A DNA stretch of 64,000 bases from assembly GCF_001870785.1 (NCBI RefSeq), contig NZ_MOLV01000007.1, positions 1-64,000 on the forward strand, written 5' to 3'. Origin of the DNA: Exiguobacterium sp. KRL4 (GTDB lineage: Bacteria; Bacillota; Bacilli; Exiguobacteriales; Exiguobacteriaceae). A program made the translations under genes and the position numbers. Shown here piece by piece: positions 8,561 through 17,149 of this stretch. Position 1 is the first letter of the stretch, and each line of letters begins with the position of its first letter. The notes under the pieces were generated by a model, which was given only the letters and a program-made list of their open reading frames with translations, was not told the DNA's origin and did not search any database.

Positions 8561-8958
8561 GAGGCGTCCTCCTTCTGAAACAGACGTAACCGTCTTGTCC
8601 CAAGGGCGTAGCCGAGATAAGACATCAACAATCCACCGAACAAACTGATGACGATATACACAAAGGCGTAACCATAAAAACCGGCCCGTAACAGTTCAAC
8701 GGATTCGACACTGAACGTTGAAAAGGTTGTAAAGGAACCGACAAAACCGGTTCCGAGTGCTGTCATCGCGTATTGATGAAGCAACGCCGTCTTAAATAAA
8801 AAGTGCGTCGCATATCCTAAGACGAAACAGCCGATCAGGTTAATGCTTAACGTCGCCCATGGAAATGTTCCGACTGCAAAATGAGTGATGAGAAGGCTGA
8901 GACCATAACGGGCAGAAGCACCAAGGATACCAGCCAGCCCGACTAATACATATAACAT
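8557..8958 (-). CDS. crcB: Fluoride channel subunit CrcB/FluC (first of pair)
   Basis: 133 residues with the same four-helix CrcB fold: GASARYGLSLL, INLIGCFVLGY and GFVGSFTTFSTFSVESVEL. A longer reading up to 9012 adds 18 unconserved residues. ATG 8958 is preceded by AAAGGCGG and gives the family's normal N-terminus, so it is used. It is the first gene of a two-gene operon with the second crcB. No fluoride riboswitch could be recognised in the leader, although such switches often precede crcB. Confidence 0.92.
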   Translation of the reverse strand: MLYVLVGLAGILGASARYGLSLLITHFAVGTFPWATLSINLIGCFVLGYATHFLFKTALLHQYAMTALGTGFVGSFTTFSTFSVESVELLRAGFYGYAFVYIVISLFGGLLMSYLGYALGTRRLRLFQKEDAS

Positions 8959-8989
8959 CTGAAGCCGCCTTTCTGTCCATTTTGTATTC

Positions 8990-9038
8990 ACCATACGCTT
9001 TTCAGAAATCAAGCGTCAAGCCATGAAAATTTTCATGG
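8990..9038 (-). promoter_or_regulatory. crcB promoter with an upstream palindrome
   Basis: On the minus strand TTGACG (9019-9014) and TATGGT (8995-8990) are separated by 18 nt and precede the crcB pair. Two bases upstream of the -35 lies the perfect 18-bp palindrome CCATGAAAATTTTCATGG (9021-9038). Its position between the divergent crcB and chemoreceptor genes suggests a regulator site; no known factor was recognised. Confidence 0.5.
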
Positions 9039-9105
9039 AGACTAAACGTCATTTCAAAATTGGACGATAAGAAAGTGTACGAATCCAACCGAAGGAGTTT
9101 TGCAG

Positions 9106-10578
9106 ATGGTCTCACCCCTTGAACGACTGAGTACGAAAATTCTTTCTCGTCTCATTGCATCATTAATTACAATCGCACATCCCTTGATTTTTATTTTTGT
9201 TCAATTGGACTATGTCCCCATGAGTGTATTTTATCAATTTTTGGTCGGAGGTCTGTTACTTACGGTCGCTTTGCTGGGTGGAAATCGGTTTTTGGGCGAT
9301 CAGCTCAGCGGAAAATATATTCAAATCGTATTGACCTATCTTGTACTGGCACTTGTCCTTGTGACCGTGCCAACTCAAAGTATTTGGACGATTGCTTATC
9401 TGTATTTAACGATTTCAGTCATCTACCTCATTCCCCATTTAGTCGTAGTGGCAGGTTTGCTCGGATTGCTGGAGCTGATCCTCTTTACAGTGTTTGGAAC
9501 TATTACGTTTTCGAATCTGTTTGATATGATCGTCGCATTCGTCATCTATTTGATGGTCTTTTCGGCAGCCACGTTTGTTGCTGTCTTCGGACGAAATGTC
9601 ATGCGGGAAGTGAAACGCCAACAAGAAAAAGCAGAGCATTACGCAGCAAGCTCTGAGCTGACGCTTGAGCAATCAGCCGCTACAGCAACCGATGTCACGA
9701 CGTTCACGGAAGGAATGAGTGAAACCGTCGATACGGCGAAAGTGTCATTTGAGAAAATTGATCAGGCGATGCAGATGTTAGCCGCTAACTCGTCGGAAAA
9801 TGCCCAATCCGTCCGTCAGATTAAACGGATGAACACGGATAACGTCGCGTTGATGACGGATGTCGCGACAGCCGTCAATCGGGCGCTTGCCCTCAGTTCA
9901 TCATCGAAAGTCACGGCGGAGCAAAGTCAGGCTACCATCAGCGAAGCCGGAGAGTCGTTGCAGCAATTAACCGAAAGCATGGATGAATCGGTCACCGCCT
10001 TTGGACATCTCGCCGGACGCTTCAAAGAGATCGTCAGCATCACCTCGAGCATCAATGCGATTGCGACACAAACCAATCTATTGAGCTTAAATGCCTCAAT
10101 CGAAGCGGCACGTGCCGGTGAGTTCGGGAAAGGGTTCACCGTCGTCGCCCAGGAAATCCGGAATTTGTCCGCGCAGACGGCAGCCGCCTCGACGGAAATC
10201 AATCAGATCATCGAGCGGGTTGATCGTGATGTCATGCAGACCGGTAATTCGATTGATGCCAGCACCAACTTACTGCGGGAGCAGGAAGCGCGGATGCAAC
10301 GGAGTCAAACCGCCTTGCAGACGATTGCGACAGACTCCAATGATTCCGTTCAGGCGATCAGCGGTGCGCAGCAACAATTCGCGACGATTACAAATAGTCT
10401 TTCGAATATCGCACAGGCGACCGAACAACTCGACGCCTTCATGGATCTGTTACTCACGAGCAGTGATCAACTATCGGGACTGACACGGTCACAAGTCGAA
10501 CAAATTGGTGATTTACAGCAAGCGATTCATACACTAAACGAAACCGCATTAACCCTTCAACAGACGGCCCATGCCTGA
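9106..10578 (+). CDS. Methyl-accepting chemotaxis protein with a six-helix membrane domain
   Basis: 490 residues. Residues 1 to about 165 contain about six hydrophobic helices with very short loops, so there is no extracellular ligand domain. The rest is a cytoplasmic coiled-coil signalling domain with the highly conserved hairpin tip ([20 protein letters not shown] and [18 protein letters not shown]) that contacts CheA and CheW. No HAMP domain is obvious. Sensing within the membrane, for example of energy state or a hydrophobic compound, is an inference. ATG 9106 is spaced 8 nt from GAAGGAG; the TTG at 9100 would be too close. It stands alone with its own terminator. Confidence 0.88.
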   Translation: MVSPLERLSTKILSRLIASLITIAHPLIFIFVQLDYVPMSVFYQFLVGGLLLTVALLGGNRFLGDQLSGKYIQIVLTYLVLALVLVTVPTQSIWTIAYLYLTISVIYLIPHLVVVAGLLGLLELILFTVFGTITFSNLFDMIVAFVIYLMVFSAATFVAVFGRNVMREVKRQQEKAEHYAASSELTLEQSAATATDVTTFTEGMSETVDTAKVSFEKIDQAMQMLAANSSENAQSVRQIKRMNTDNVALMTDVATAVNRALALSSSSKVTAEQSQATISEAGESLQQLTESMDESVTAFGHLAGRFKEIVSITSSINAIATQTNLLSLNASIEAARAGEFGKGFTVVAQEIRNLSAQTAAASTEINQIIERVDRDVMQTGNSIDASTNLLREQEARMQRSQTALQTIATDSNDSVQAISGAQQQFATITNSLSNIAQATEQLDAFMDLLLTSSDQLSGLTRSQVEQIGDLQQAIHTLNETALTLQQTAHA

Positions 10579-10583
10579 CACCT

Positions 10584-10617
10584 GTGTACCGATTCTTAAG
10601 AGTCGGTGCACTTTTTT
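10584..10617 (+). terminator. Terminator after the chemoreceptor gene
   Basis: GTGTACCGATTC (10584-10595) pairs with GAGTCGGTGCAC (10600-10611) around a TTAA loop, with G-T and T-G wobbles, followed by six T. Confidence 0.9.
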
Positions 10618-10679
10618 CGTTTGTCACAAGTCTTGATGGGGAACAACTAAGAGGTACAACAATCAGAGGAGGAAATGAC

Positions 10680-11609
10680 ATGAAAGCAGCCTATATTGAA
10701 CAGTACGGTGGATCGGAACAATTTAAAGTGGGGGAACTGGACCGTCCGATTGTCGGAGCCGATGACGTGTTGATTGCGGTGCATGCAGCAAGTGTCAATC
10801 CGGTTGATTGGAAGTTGCGTGAAGGATACTTAAAAGAGATGCTCAGTTACGATATGCCGCTCGTCATCGGTTGGGACGTGTCCGGTGTCATCGAAGAAGT
10901 CGGAGAGAACGTGACAGACTTGAAGGTCGGCGACGAAGTCTTCAGTCGGCCGGACATCGCCCGCCAAGGCACATACGCCGAATATGTAGCGGTAGATGCT
11001 CATCTTGTCGTCAAGAAACCGGAAGCCCTGACGTTTGAAGAGGCAGCATCACTACCGCTCGTCGCCCACACGGCATGGCAGGTCATGTTTGAAGTGATGG
11101 ATGCAAAAGCGGGAGATAAAATCTTTATCGGAGCAGGTTCAGGCGGTGTCGGAACAGTTGCAATTCAGCTCGCGAAAGCACACGGCTTACACGTCATCAC
11201 GTCGACGAGTACGAAAAACGTCGATTGGGTCAAAGCACTCGGAGCAGACGAAGTCATCGACTATAAACAGCAAGACCCGGCAGAAACTGTCCATGATCTT
11301 GATTTTGTGTTTGATACGATAGGCGGCGATGGACAAGCGAAGCTGTACCAGATGCTCAAGCCAAACGGGATGCTTGTCTCGATCTCAACACCACCGGACG
11401 AGGAACAGGCGAAACAGGCGGATGCCCGTGTCGCCTATGTCTTCATGCAACCGACAGGCGAGCGGCTTCAACATATCGCCCAAGCAGTGGAACGGGGAGA
11501 GTTGAAACCAGTTGTCGATCGGATTTTTGATTTGGATCAAATCAAAGAAGCACATGACTACGGAGAAGAAGGTCATGCTAAAGGGAAAATTGTCATTAAA
11601 GTGAAGTAA
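10680..11609 (+). CDS. NADP-dependent oxidoreductase, quinone-oxidoreductase type (MDR superfamily)
   Basis: 309 residues of the medium-chain dehydrogenase/reductase superfamily. An N-terminal GroES-like domain (VNPVDWKLREG, GWDVSGVIEEVG) is followed by a Rossmann domain with an AGSGGVGTVAIQLAKAHG cofactor motif near residue 145. The zinc ligands of alcohol dehydrogenases are absent, so a zinc-free quinone or enone reductase is most likely; the substrate is unknown. An upstream in-frame start at 10584 would lie in the preceding terminator. ATG 10680 follows AGAGGAGG and is used. A bidirectional terminator separates it from the convergent next gene. Confidence 0.88.
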   Translation: MKAAYIEQYGGSEQFKVGELDRPIVGADDVLIAVHAASVNPVDWKLREGYLKEMLSYDMPLVIGWDVSGVIEEVGENVTDLKVGDEVFSRPDIARQGTYAEYVAVDAHLVVKKPEALTFEEAASLPLVAHTAWQVMFEVMDAKAGDKIFIGAGSGGVGTVAIQLAKAHGLHVITSTSTKNVDWVKALGADEVIDYKQQDPAETVHDLDFVFDTIGGDGQAKLYQMLKPNGMLVSISTPPDEEQAKQADARVAYVFMQPTGERLQHIAQAVERGELKPVVDRIFDLDQIKEAHDYGEEGHAKGKIVIKVK

Positions 11610-11615
11610 GCGCAT

Positions 11616-11650
11616 AAAAAGCCGGTTCCCTTAGGAGGAAGCCGGCTTTT
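11616..11650. terminator. Bidirectional terminator
   Basis: AAAAAGCCGG (11616-11625) and CCGGCTTTT (11642-11650) pair, with further TTCC/GGAA pairing inside, and T runs on both strands. Confidence 0.88.
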
Positions 11651-11660
11651 CCTATGTTGT

Positions 11661-12431
11661 CTAACAGATTTGTTTTGATTCGAGCAAGCGGTCGAGTAAC
11701 TGTAACGTGTCCGGTTGATTAATCAGCATCTGTTGCAAGTGCGGCCGTTCTTCCTGTAAGAATTCCCGGTAGAGACGTGCCGCCTCGGTATGCGTTGCCG
11801 GGACGAGGACGTTATAAATCGCTTCAAGACGTAGACGTGGAGATTCCGGTAAATAGTCAGGAACCGTTTTTAAACCGAGTTGCGCCCGGTCAGGAACATA
11901 CCGGTGCAAAAGGACTTTGGCAAATTTGATCAGCGCGCTCCGCAACATTTCGACTGCCCATAGCGCGTTCCCGCGTCCGGCTGCTTTTTGGTACTGAAAC
12001 AGGAACCAGACCGCATCGATCGCTTCATTCTCCGCTTCTTTTGTCGTAAGTGTCAAAGACGACATGTCGATGTAGGTCTCGAGTTGTCCTTTTGGATCAT
12101 ATAAGACACGAATCGTATCGGAATGATTCAACGATTCGCGGGTCACCGTAAACAGGTCGACATGCAAGAGATCATCGTACACGACGATCAGTTGCGGTGC
12201 GACAATGAAGATGTCGTCTTTCCAAATGATCGGACGATAAACAGACAGATGCGTCAGCCGACGGGTTAGAAATTTCGCCATCCGCTCTTCGGATACTAAA
12301 CAGTAAAGGTCGATATCCGAATAGACATCTTCTTCACCGCGTCCAAATGAACCTTTCAAAAAAATCGCTTCGACAGCCGGATCTTGTCTTAAACGTGCTA
12401 CTAACTGTTCAATCGCATGAAGTTGATGCAT
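11661..12431 (-). CDS. Nucleotidyltransferase-domain protein
   Basis: 256 residues. The N-terminus has the polymerase-beta-type nucleotidyltransferase signature GSFGRGEEDVYSDIDLYCLV near residues 27-46, with the metal-binding D-x-D (SDIDL) intact and a third acidic strand (LLHVDLFTV) near 95-103. The C-terminal half is helical, as in aminoglycoside nucleotidyltransferases. The family transfers a nucleotide to small molecules or proteins; the substrate here is not known. ATG 12431 follows AAGGGAGCGAG. Confidence 0.8.
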   Translation of the reverse strand: MHQLHAIEQLVARLRQDPAVEAIFLKGSFGRGEEDVYSDIDLYCLVSEERMAKFLTRRLTHLSVYRPIIWKDDIFIVAPQLIVVYDDLLHVDLFTVTRESLNHSDTIRVLYDPKGQLETYIDMSSLTLTTKEAENEAIDAVWFLFQYQKAAGRGNALWAVEMLRSALIKFAKVLLHRYVPDRAQLGLKTVPDYLPESPRLRLEAIYNVLVPATHTEAARLYREFLQEERPHLQQMLINQPDTLQLLDRLLESKQIC

Positions 12432-12494
12432 GGGGCTCGCTCCCTTATATAGTCTATTCCGTCAGTATACGTGAAATAAGGGATATTATTCCAT

Positions 12495-12526
12495 AAAAAA
12501 GAGCGATTCCATTAAAATGAATCGCT
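12495..12526 (-). terminator. Terminator of the CatR-like gene, overlapping its 3' end
   Basis: On the minus strand AGCGATTCATTTTAATGG-AATCGCT forms a stem followed by TTTTTT (opposite 12495-12500). The ascending arm lies within the last codons and stop of the gene. Confidence 0.8.
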
Positions 12527-12892
12527 TGTACTAGAAGTAAGTGTTGGTGTCGTATCTTGAAGCATGTCTTTCTGCGCCAAATGTTCTACGTGTTTTTCGC
12601 CCCAGGCGTTGATGGCGTTCAGAACAGGAATCAACGTTTTTCCGTAATCCGTCAGCGAGTATTCAACTCGCGGCGGGACGACCTGATAGATTTCCCGGTG
12701 AACGATATCGTTCAGCTCGAGTTCCCGGAGCTGGGCTGTCAGCATTTTTTGCGTGATGTTCGGGAGATTCCGTTTCAGTTCACTGAAGCGGAGCGTCCCG
12801 TGGGTAATCAGTTCGAGCAAAATCGACGGTTTCCATTTCCCGGTCAGGATTTCGAGCGCCGTCTCGACGCGGCAGCTTGGTGTCTCTTCCAT
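12512..12892 (-). CDS. catR: CatR/YodB-like DUF24 (HxlR-family) redox-sensing repressor
   Basis: 126 residues with a MarR/DUF24 winged helix (EILTGKWKPSILLELITHGTLRFSEL). A single N-terminal cysteine sits at residue 7 (MEETPSC), the same position as the Cys7 known to sense quinones in B. subtilis CatR. The gene is divergent from catE, with an inverted repeat between the two start codons, as expected for a repressor that blocks both promoters until its cysteine is alkylated or oxidised by catechol or quinones. ATG 12892 follows GAAGGAGG. The specific CatR name is inferred from the neighbour and the cysteine; the family assignment is firm. Confidence 0.82.
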   Translation of the reverse strand: MEETPSCRVETALEILTGKWKPSILLELITHGTLRFSELKRNLPNITQKMLTAQLRELELNDIVHREIYQVVPPRVEYSLTDYGKTLIPVLNAINAWGEKHVEHLAQKDMLQDTTPTLTSSTSDSF

Positions 12893-12908
12893 CGGTAGAC
12901 CTCCTTCA

Positions 12909-12933
12909 TGGTATCGTTTAGGATACTATACCA
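12909..12933. promoter_or_regulatory. Putative CatR-type operator between catR and catE
   Basis: TGGTAT (12909-12914) mirrors ATACCA (12928-12933). Nested within is GTATC (12911-12915) mirrored by GATAC (12922-12926). A minus-strand -10-like TATAGT (12930-12925) lies inside the repeat, so repressor binding would block it. Confidence 0.6.
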
Positions 12934-13012
12934 CCTTTTAGTGCCTACTTCCGTTCCGGTCGCTCCTGATGGATAATGAACACACGAAGCGAACCCATGA
13001 GGAGGAAACAAA

Positions 13013-13867
13013 ATGAATATCGATCCAAACATTACACTCGGACCGGTCAGCTTACGAATTACCAATCTGGAACAATCGATTACGTTCTACCGGGATGCAC
13101 TGGGATTAAACGTTTTAAAACAAGACGAACAGAAGGCAACACTTGGAGCCAAGACAACGCCGCTCGTTGTGCTCGAACAACATAGTACGGCGAAACTACT
13201 CCCGAAAAATTCGGTGGCGGGACTGTATCATTTCGCGATTTTATTGCCGAACCGAAAAGAGCTCGGATTCGTCATCCGCAACTTGATCGCCCAAGGGATT
13301 GAACTTGGACAAGGGGATCATCTCGTCAGCGAAGCGTTTTATTTATCGGATCCGGACGGAAACGGGATTGAAATTTATACCGACCGTCCGCGTGAGACGT
13401 GGACGTATGAAGCGAACGGTGACGTCAAGATGACGACGGATCCGGTTGACTGGAAAAGTATGCTCGTCGAAGCAGGCGAAGAAGACTGGTACGGTATGCC
13501 GGTGGAGACCGTCATGGGGCACGTCCATTTTCACGTCAAGTCACTGGAAGCAGCCCGTAAGTTTTATGTCGAGACGCTTGGTTTTGATGTTGCCGCAGAC
13601 GCGTCACGCATGCGGGCATTGTTCCTGGCTGCCGGCGGCTATCATCACCATATCGGGACAAACGTCTGGGCAGGGGTGGATGCACCGAAAACACCGGGCG
13701 ATGCAGTTGGCTTAAAATACTGGACGTTAATTTATCCGGACGCGGCTTCGCGTGAAACGGCAGTCGCAGCACTCGATCAATCACCGTATGAAGTCAACCG
13801 CCAAGAGGATGCGATTTACGTGACAGATGATGCCGGAATCACTGCCCGTTTAATGGCTCAAGCCTGA
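13013..13867 (+). CDS. catE: Catechol-2,3-dioxygenase CatE (two-domain glyoxalase/VOC protein)
   Basis: 284 residues, the same length class as B. subtilis CatE (YfiE), with two vicinal-oxygen-chelate domains (about 1-125 and 160-280). Strongly matching blocks are GLYHFAILLPNRKELG, YLSDPDGNGIEIYTDRPR and GGYHHHIGTNVWAG. Candidate metal ligands are the His of GHVHFHV near residue 168, the His cluster near 213-215 and an acidic ligand in the last domain. It opens catechol rings as a detoxification step. The divergent CatR-like repressor supports this role. ATG 13013 follows GAGGAGG. A CatD (DoxX) partner, present in B. subtilis, is absent here. Confidence 0.92.
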   Translation: MNIDPNITLGPVSLRITNLEQSITFYRDALGLNVLKQDEQKATLGAKTTPLVVLEQHSTAKLLPKNSVAGLYHFAILLPNRKELGFVIRNLIAQGIELGQGDHLVSEAFYLSDPDGNGIEIYTDRPRETWTYEANGDVKMTTDPVDWKSMLVEAGEEDWYGMPVETVMGHVHFHVKSLEAARKFYVETLGFDVAADASRMRALFLAAGGYHHHIGTNVWAGVDAPKTPGDAVGLKYWTLIYPDAASRETAVAALDQSPYEVNRQEDAIYVTDDAGITARLMAQA

Positions 13868-13878
13868 TGACTCCATAG

Positions 13879-13912
13879 AAAAAAGCGATTTCGATGACGA
13901 AATCGCTTTTTT
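13879..13912. terminator. Bidirectional terminator
   Basis: AAAAAAGCGATTTCG and CGAAATCGCTTTTTT form a perfect 15-bp stem around an ATGA loop, with T runs on both strands. Confidence 0.95.
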
Positions 13913-13920
13913 GACGTCTC

Positions 13921-14715
13921 TTAATTTTGACCGGACAAAGCTGACGGTGCATTGCCATCATAACGGCTGATCAATTCATAAGGACGGACTTTATAAAGGG
14001 CATGCGGGAAGTAATGCGGATCCATCGCATCAAGCGTCCGCAACTGGAAGTGTTCCCGTTTGATATAGGAATCGATGTTGTCGCGGGTAAGAGGGAAAAA
14101 GCCGACTTCCGCCGTTTCGCCTTCTTGAGGACGGAGTTCGCCGCCTGTATACGTACCGCGGAATGCAACACAGAGAACGTGACTCGAGATGTTTTGATAA
14201 ATGCCTGTGATACCGTCAATCGTTACGTCAGCACCGGTCTCTTCTTTGACTTCGCGTTTGACGGCGTCAAGAATCGACTCATGATTTTCGACCTGGCCGC
14301 CCGGCATCTCGTACGTATCTCCGCGATGTAGATTGCGGACGAGCAAGACTTCCCCGGCTTCATTCGTAATATAGGCGGTGACGCTGACGATGGCACGCGG
14401 CGGGGCATAGACACCTGTCGCGGTCAAAAAGTCTTCCGTTGATTTAATATAAAGGTTTTTTCCGAGACGGGCGCGTTTTTTCATCGCTTCGCGGCGCAGT
14501 GTACTGCCACGGACGTCCCGGTCGACTTGTTCGTAATGTTCACGATCACGATATTCCCAGATCGCAATGACTTCATCTTCTGCTTCGTTCACCCAGCGAC
14601 CGACAAGACGGGCACCGTGGCTGATTTGTAAAGGGTAGAGATACGTGTGAAAGAACTCGGTAAATTCCTGCAGTCGTTCCGGGCGAATCGTATAGGTCTT
14701 CCGGCGATGTAACAT
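13921..14715 (-). CDS. Nudix hydrolase with an N-terminal NIPSNAP-like domain
   Basis: 264 residues. The first ~100 look like a NIPSNAP/dimeric alpha-beta-barrel domain (RRKTYTIRPERLQEFTEFFH, IWEYRDREHYEQV). Residues ~107-250 are a Nudix domain with an intact box (GGQVENHESILDAVKREV, then KEETG, near 140-162) that binds Mg2+ and hydrolyses a nucleoside-diphosphate-linked compound. The substrate is unknown. The fusion of the two folds is unusual but seems intact. ATG 14715 is preceded by AGAGGAGGAATTTCC. Confidence 0.85.
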   Translation of the reverse strand: MLHRRKTYTIRPERLQEFTEFFHTYLYPLQISHGARLVGRWVNEAEDEVIAIWEYRDREHYEQVDRDVRGSTLRREAMKKRARLGKNLYIKSTEDFLTATGVYAPPRAIVSVTAYITNEAGEVLLVRNLHRGDTYEMPGGQVENHESILDAVKREVKEETGADVTIDGITGIYQNISSHVLCVAFRGTYTGGELRPQEGETAEVGFFPLTRDNIDSYIKREHFQLRTLDAMDPHYFPHALYKVRPYELISRYDGNAPSALSGQN

Positions 14716-15085
14716 GGAAATTCCTCCTCTATCGTTTCAGCAGTTATGTTCTTAGACTACCTTCTCGTACTCCAAACGAAATTCCTTCTTTTCCCCTGAA
14801 TCCGTTCACGAAAAAACGACTCCGCTTAGAGCAAAGTTGTTTGAGAAGATGCCGTTGGACGTCACGAAAGAACAGACGATCCAATCGAAGTGTTCGGTGA
14901 CGAGACTACCTACTATAATTCCAATTAGTACAGCCGTTTCTAAGCCTGATGGTACATGAAAATCGAAAGCACTTTTTGGGCGGATGACCAAAAGATAAGA
15001 ACTAGTTAAGAAAAGAAAAGGGCTCAACTACAGAAAAATCGGGCATACTTTAGTATAGAGAGAAAAAGAGGGAAGTGAGAAGGTA
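14716..15085. other. Intergenic region without a convincing gene
   Basis: About 370 bp between divergent genes. A 73-codon minus-strand reading (14806-15027) is hydrophobic in parts but lacks a ribosome binding site and resembles no family I know. A strong GGAAGTGAGAAGG precedes the DedA-like gene. The -10 candidates CATACT (15044-15049) and TAGTAT (15051-15056) have no clear -35. Confidence 0.5.
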
Positions 15086-15673
15086 ATGGATATTATGGCG
15101 TTGATTCGGTTGGCGGGCGGAATTATGTTTACCCCTTTATCGGATGATGTGTTGATGATGGGGCATGTCGCATTACGAATACGAGAAGGCATTCATCCGA
15201 TTTTGATTTGGTTGACAGCATGGCCGGTCTTTTTCATTGCCTTTGCCTGGTTTTATCTGCTGGCCCGTTTTTTCCGTGAGATTCCGATCGTGAAACGTTT
15301 GATGAAATCAAAATTTTTAGAGCAGGCAGAGTCGATTTTGGAGCGCCGTGGTTTATGGGCGATTGGTTTATCGTTCTTTTTACCGGGTGTCCGTCATCCG
15401 ATTCATTACGTCGCAGGATTACTTGGTTATCCGTTACCCCGTTATTTAGCGATGACATTCGCTGCGGCAGGTCTCTATACCGGTTTATGGACCTTTTTGA
15501 TTGTTCGGATCGGAGAAGCTGTCACATGGTCGGAACTAGGGATATGGTTAAGTGAAAATCCAAGTATGGTACTTGTTATTATGGCGGCTTTATTGGCGAT
15601 CATCATTTCAGGTGTCGTGCACGCAAAACGTCGCAATCGCCTAAAAAAAGAAGAGAAGTACATCACGGAATAA
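15086..15673 (+). CDS. DedA/VTT-family membrane protein
   Basis: 195 residues with four or five hydrophobic segments and the VTT/SNARE-associated core motif (LSFFLPGVRHPIHYVAGLLG near residues 98-117), where the conserved F-x-PG-x-R of DedA proteins is kept. Members are proton-dependent lipid transporters or flippases, including undecaprenyl-phosphate and phosphatidylethanolamine translocases. The acidic pair usually found in the N-terminal re-entrant loop is represented only by SDD (residues 19-21). The exact lipid is unknown. It stands alone and ends in a strong bidirectional terminator shared with the wall-protein gene. Confidence 0.8.
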   Translation: MDIMALIRLAGGIMFTPLSDDVLMMGHVALRIREGIHPILIWLTAWPVFFIAFAWFYLLARFFREIPIVKRLMKSKFLEQAESILERRGLWAIGLSFFLPGVRHPIHYVAGLLGYPLPRYLAMTFAAAGLYTGLWTFLIVRIGEAVTWSELGIWLSENPSMVLVIMAALLAIIISGVVHAKRRNRLKKEEKYITE

Positions 15674-15725
15674 CTTTATCGGATCCTGGTGAAACACCGC
15701 ATTCGATGAAGTATTTTCTACATAA

Positions 15726-15764
15726 AAATGTCCCCCTCAGAAGTCGTTTCTGAGGGGGACATTT
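15726..15764. terminator. Bidirectional terminator with a GC-rich stem
   Basis: AAATGTCCCCCTCAGAA (15726-15742) pairs perfectly with TTCTGAGGGGGACATTT (15748-15764) around a 5-nt loop. Confidence 0.92.
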
Positions 15765-15778
15765 GTGATGATCCATTC

Positions 15779-17149
15779 TTATGCGTTTTGACGTTTACGT
15801 GCAAGCACGATTCCAGCTGCTCCGAGAGCAAGACCGAAGAGTGCGATTGCGCCAGTCGTTGCTGCTGTATTGTTGTCGCTCATGCCGCCGTTACCTGTGT
15901 TCGGCATTGATTCTGGTGTACCGTCCATGAACTTCTCTGGTGATTGTTTAACGATCGCTTCACCAAGGTTCGCACCGACGCCGTACATGTAAGCGTAAGA
16001 CTCACGGAACGTATCAGCAGATCCTTTGTAGTCGCCTTCGACATACTGCATGAACGTATCTTGGACATATGTCTCATGACCAGAAACTGCTTCTTGTGCC
16101 GCTTTTGTCGGAAGGTTTTCTTCCGTTGCTGCGCCAAGGAAGGCACCGAAGTCATTTGAGAACATTTTGAGCATTTCTTGTGCGTCACCCATCAATTTCT
16201 TGTCGTCGTTGATCGCTGCTGTGACAAGGTTTGCTTGTGCTTCGATATGGTTTTTCGTCCAGACTTGCTCGAACTGATCCGCACCCGCTTGACCGTAAAC
16301 GGATTTCATGGCCGCTTTGAAGTCCGCTGTGTGCATATCTTCCGCCCAGTTCGCTGCATCGTAGTCTTTCGCTTGATCGACGCCAGCCGTCATGCTGATG
16401 TTCGCAAGAGCGACGTGTTCAGCGGCGAGGCTGTTGAGTGTTGACCGGAGGTCAGCTGCTTTTGTGTCGGCTTTCGTGTTGTCAAACTTCTCAGGCATCT
16501 GTGTTGTGATTGCGACTGAGAGGGCTTTTGAGATATCATACATGCGGCTGTAGCCTTCGCGGAACGTGTTGTACGATCCTTCGTAGTCACCGGCTGCATA
16601 TTGTTGGAATGTTTTGTAGACGTCTGCTTCATGCGTACGGAGGACTTCTTCCGCTGCTGCCTTCGGCAATTTACCTTCTGTTGCTGTATCTAAGAAACTC
16701 GAGAGGTCTTGGACGAACTCTTCCGTTTCCGCTTTTGACGCGTTGATGCCGTCTTGGTCGTCTGCTTTGACGGCCTTGACGAGATCTGTCGTGTATTTGT
16801 TATGGTCGACGAAGATTTTCTCGAACTGTTTCGCGCCTTCTTCACCGTAGACCGATGCGATCGCTGGTGTCATGTCGAGTGCGTTCTGTTTAAGTGCTGC
16901 TTCATAATACTTAGCATCTTTTGATCCGTCATATTGTTTTTTCATGTCCATGACGGCGAGCACGAAGTGCTCAGAAAGTAACTGGTCGAGTGTCGCACGA
17001 AGGTCAGCGGCTTTTGTGTTGACTGTGACGTTTTTCGCGCCGTCCTCATGTTTCATTTCATCTCCGCCACCAGAAGCGAATGCTGCCGTTCCTGGTAATA
17101 CGAGTGCTGCTGCCATGGCTGTTGCTGCGAATTTTTTAGTATGTTTCAT
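15779..17149 (-). CDS. Sortase-anchored wall protein with two His/Met helical repeats (paralogue A)
   Basis: 456 residues: signal peptide (1 to about 25), a short His/Met/acidic linker (DEMKHEDG), two tandem ~180-residue all-helical repeats (about 45-220 and 230-405), and a C-terminal sorting signal of MPNTG, a hydrophobic helix and RKRQ. I do not recognise the repeat as a named family. Aligned with the paralogue at 19494, each repeat keeps EH in helix 1, one His in a middle helix (DHNKY/KNHIE), one His after it (THEAD/GHETY) and a Met in the last helix (RMYDI/YMYGV). Such a set suits copper or haem binding, and the neighbours CopC, CopD and PepSY agree. No sortase gene is in the window. It is divergent from the PepSY gene across a palindromic region. 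Confidence 0.85.
   Translation of the reverse strand: MKHTKKFAATAMAAALVLPGTAAFASGGGDEMKHEDGAKNVTVNTKAADLRATLDQLLSEHFVLAVMDMKKQYDGSKDAKYYEAALKQNALDMTPAIASVYGEEGAKQFEKIFVDHNKYTTDLVKAVKADDQDGINASKAETEEFVQDLSSFLDTATEGKLPKAAAEEVLRTHEADVYKTFQQYAAGDYEGSYNTFREGYSRMYDISKALSVAITTQMPEKFDNTKADTKAADLRSTLNSLAAEHVALANISMTAGVDQAKDYDAANWAEDMHTADFKAAMKSVYGQAGADQFEQVWTKNHIEAQANLVTAAINDDKKLMGDAQEMLKMFSNDFGAFLGAATEENLPTKAAQEAVSGHETYVQDTFMQYVEGDYKGSADTFRESYAYMYGVGANLGEAIVKQSPEKFMDGTPESMPNTGNGGMSDNNTAATTGAIALFGLALGAAGIVLARKRQNA

Noticed and set aside
8959-9020. Fluoride riboswitch in the crcB leader
   Set aside because: The conserved pseudoknot sequences of the crcB motif could not be found by eye.
14806-15027. 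73-codon minus-strand reading as a small membrane protein
   Set aside because: No ribosome binding site, no recognisable family, and it spans an ordinary-looking intergenic gap.
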